NCBI GenBank assembly: GCA_019359115.1
Contig: JAHHHW010000107.1
Coordinates: forward strand, 1 to 64,000
Source of the DNA: Pelatocladus maniniholoensis HA4357-MV3
Lineage (GTDB): Bacteria; Cyanobacteriota; Cyanobacteriia; Cyanobacteriales; Nostocaceae
DNA length: 64,000 bases
Direction of reading: 5' to 3'
Shown: positions 63,248-64,000 of the stretch, piece after piece
Position numbering within the stretch: position 1 is the stretch's first letter
Layout of the letters: each line of letters starts with the position of its first letter
Notes under the pieces: generated by a model
What the model saw: only the letters and a program-made list of their open reading frames with translations
Database searches by the model: none
What the model was told of the DNA's origin: nothing
Made by a program: the position numbers and the translations under genes

Positions 63248-63795
63248 TGGAAATCCTACGCGTTGTGATCACTGGAGGCGTAGGTGCAGGTAAAACCAGT
63301 TTTATTCGTACCATCAGTGAAATCGAAATGGTAGATACTGATAGAAAAGCAACTGATGACATCGCACTTTTGAAAGAAAAAACTACAGTTGCATTAGATT
63401 TTGGGCGATTGACTATTGCACCCAATCAATCACTACATCTTTATGGCACACCTGGACAAGCACGATTTGATTTTATGTGGGATATCTTAATCCAAAAAGC
63501 CCACGCCTACATCTTACTAATAGATGCACACCGTCCAGAACATCTGCGCTATAGTCGAAAAATCCTTCAATTTATGAAGCATCGGGTAAAAATACCATGT
63601 TTAATTGGGCTAACTCATACTGATTGTCCGGATGCTTGGCAAATGGAAGATATTGCATTAGCTTTGGGATTATTGGATGAAAAGAACAGACTACCGATCA
63701 TGTCTGTTAATGCGACAGAACCTGCTTCTGTCAAAGAAAGTTTAATTGCATTGATCGAAGAAATTACTAAGTATTACCAGGATTTTAGTGAGTAA
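63247..63795 (+). CDS. Small GTPase-like protein (COG2229 type)
   Basis: The 182-residue protein has a P-loop GGVGAGKTSF at residues 10-19, an effector-region-like KTTVALDFGRL and the motif YGTPGQARFDFMW in place of DTPG. The G4 motif reads THTD, and ILLIDAHRP precedes it. The family (MglA/Gtr-like) keeps GTPGQ and may have weak nucleotide hydrolysis. It is translated together with the PATAN protein and is probably its switch. Downstream only repeats are seen to the window end. Confidence 0.83.
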   Translation: MEILRVVITGGVGAGKTSFIRTISEIEMVDTDRKATDDIALLKEKTTVALDFGRLTIAPNQSLHLYGTPGQARFDFMWDILIQKAHAYILLIDAHRPEHLRYSRKILQFMKHRVKIPCLIGLTHTDCPDAWQMEDIALALGLLDEKNRLPIMSVNATEPASVKESLIALIEEITKYYQDFSE

Positions 63796-63824
63796 ACTGA
63801 TACTTTTTACCTGGCGATTAGAAG

Positions 63825-63885
63825 TCGCGGCTACACATACATGACGCGTAGCGTCTTCCTTTTAGGAAGACACCTACGTGGGTTC
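63825..63885. repeat. Diverged copy of the GACGCGTAGCGTCT repeat
   Basis: The words GACGCGTAGCGTCTTCC and TTTTAGGAAGACACCTACGTG make a broken palindrome related to the core of the 68-bp repeat at 14457 and 58843. It lies behind the GTPase gene. Confidence 0.5.
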
Positions 63886-64000
63886 TCTCATGTCGCATAA
63901 AATTTAGTGCCAGTAGAAAATCCTAGAATATTACGCAAGTCTGAGAAGTCATTCACTCCGCCACATTAATTTATCTGCCATTTTGGCAACTTTTTATCAT

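Overview
The window is chromosomal DNA of a filamentous, heterocyst-forming cyanobacterium of the Nostoc/Anabaena group. The evidence is the heterocyst-glycolipid (hgl/hgd) locus, hetI, a cyanobacterial-type phylloquinone gene (menD), the many GCGATCGC (HIP1-type) octamers inside and between genes, and abundant short tandem repeats of the TTCCCTA / GGGGATC kind that are typical of Nostocales intergenic DNA.

Layout. 1-0.65 kb: 5'-truncated TnpB remnant of an IS200/IS605-type element. 0.9-5.4 kb: a hicBA module, menD, folB and a response-regulator diguanylate cyclase. 5.6-8.0 kb: a sugar-type ABC substrate-binding protein and one permease, with no second permease or ATPase nearby. 8.3-12.1 kb: mnmE, small unknown genes, a Uma2-type nuclease and a MEKHLA gene broken by one in-frame TGA. 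12.1-17.7 kb: exopolysaccharide genes (Wzc-like and Wza-like), a LuxR-type regulator and a cyanoexosortase-B-associated protein. 17.85-19.3 kb: a tight DUF6888-DUF6887-RelE set running into hetI, the phosphopantetheinyl transferase. 19.3-24.1 kb: a ClpP paralogue that has lost Ser and His of the triad, a cupin/nucleotidyltransferase/SRPBCC/ArsR group, a ribosome hibernation factor-like gene with a cold-shock-like tail, and a secreted unknown.

24.1-41.6 kb (minus strand) is the heterocyst glycolipid aglycone synthase: hglE (KS-AT-ACP-ACP-partial KR), a small membrane protein, hglD (KR-DH), hglC (KS-CLF-AT), a PfaD-type enoyl reductase, hglB (ACP-thioester reductase), and an epimerase-like SDR. 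The set has the architecture of a PUFA synthase distributed over several polypeptides. HetI would activate its ACPs, and HglB would release the fatty chain as an alcohol. Divergent from it, 45.0-52.0 kb (plus strand) holds hgdB, hgdC (a DevBC-like exporter without its own ATPase), hgdA, a DUF2141 protein and two glycosyltransferases, the second probably hglT. These would glycosylate the aglycone and place it in the laminated heterocyst layer. A GMC oxidoreductase and a HetN-like SDR without the RGSGR pentapeptide follow on the minus strand. 55.6-64 kb: a TPR protein, an SDR, a hicAB pair, tRNA-Thr and tRNA-Tyr, an ABC exporter, a secreted unknown, and a PATAN-domain protein with a small GTPase.

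Between genes the window is rich in miniature palindromic elements. Two of them are nested: one small element sits in the apex of another palindrome and is flanked by direct repeats of the target. Most of the coding content is recognisable. The least described parts are the nested elements, the KR domain split between HglE and HglD, the HetN paralogue, the pseudo-ClpP, the degenerate ParB-methylase and the duplicated HgdA-type epimerases at the two sides of the locus.
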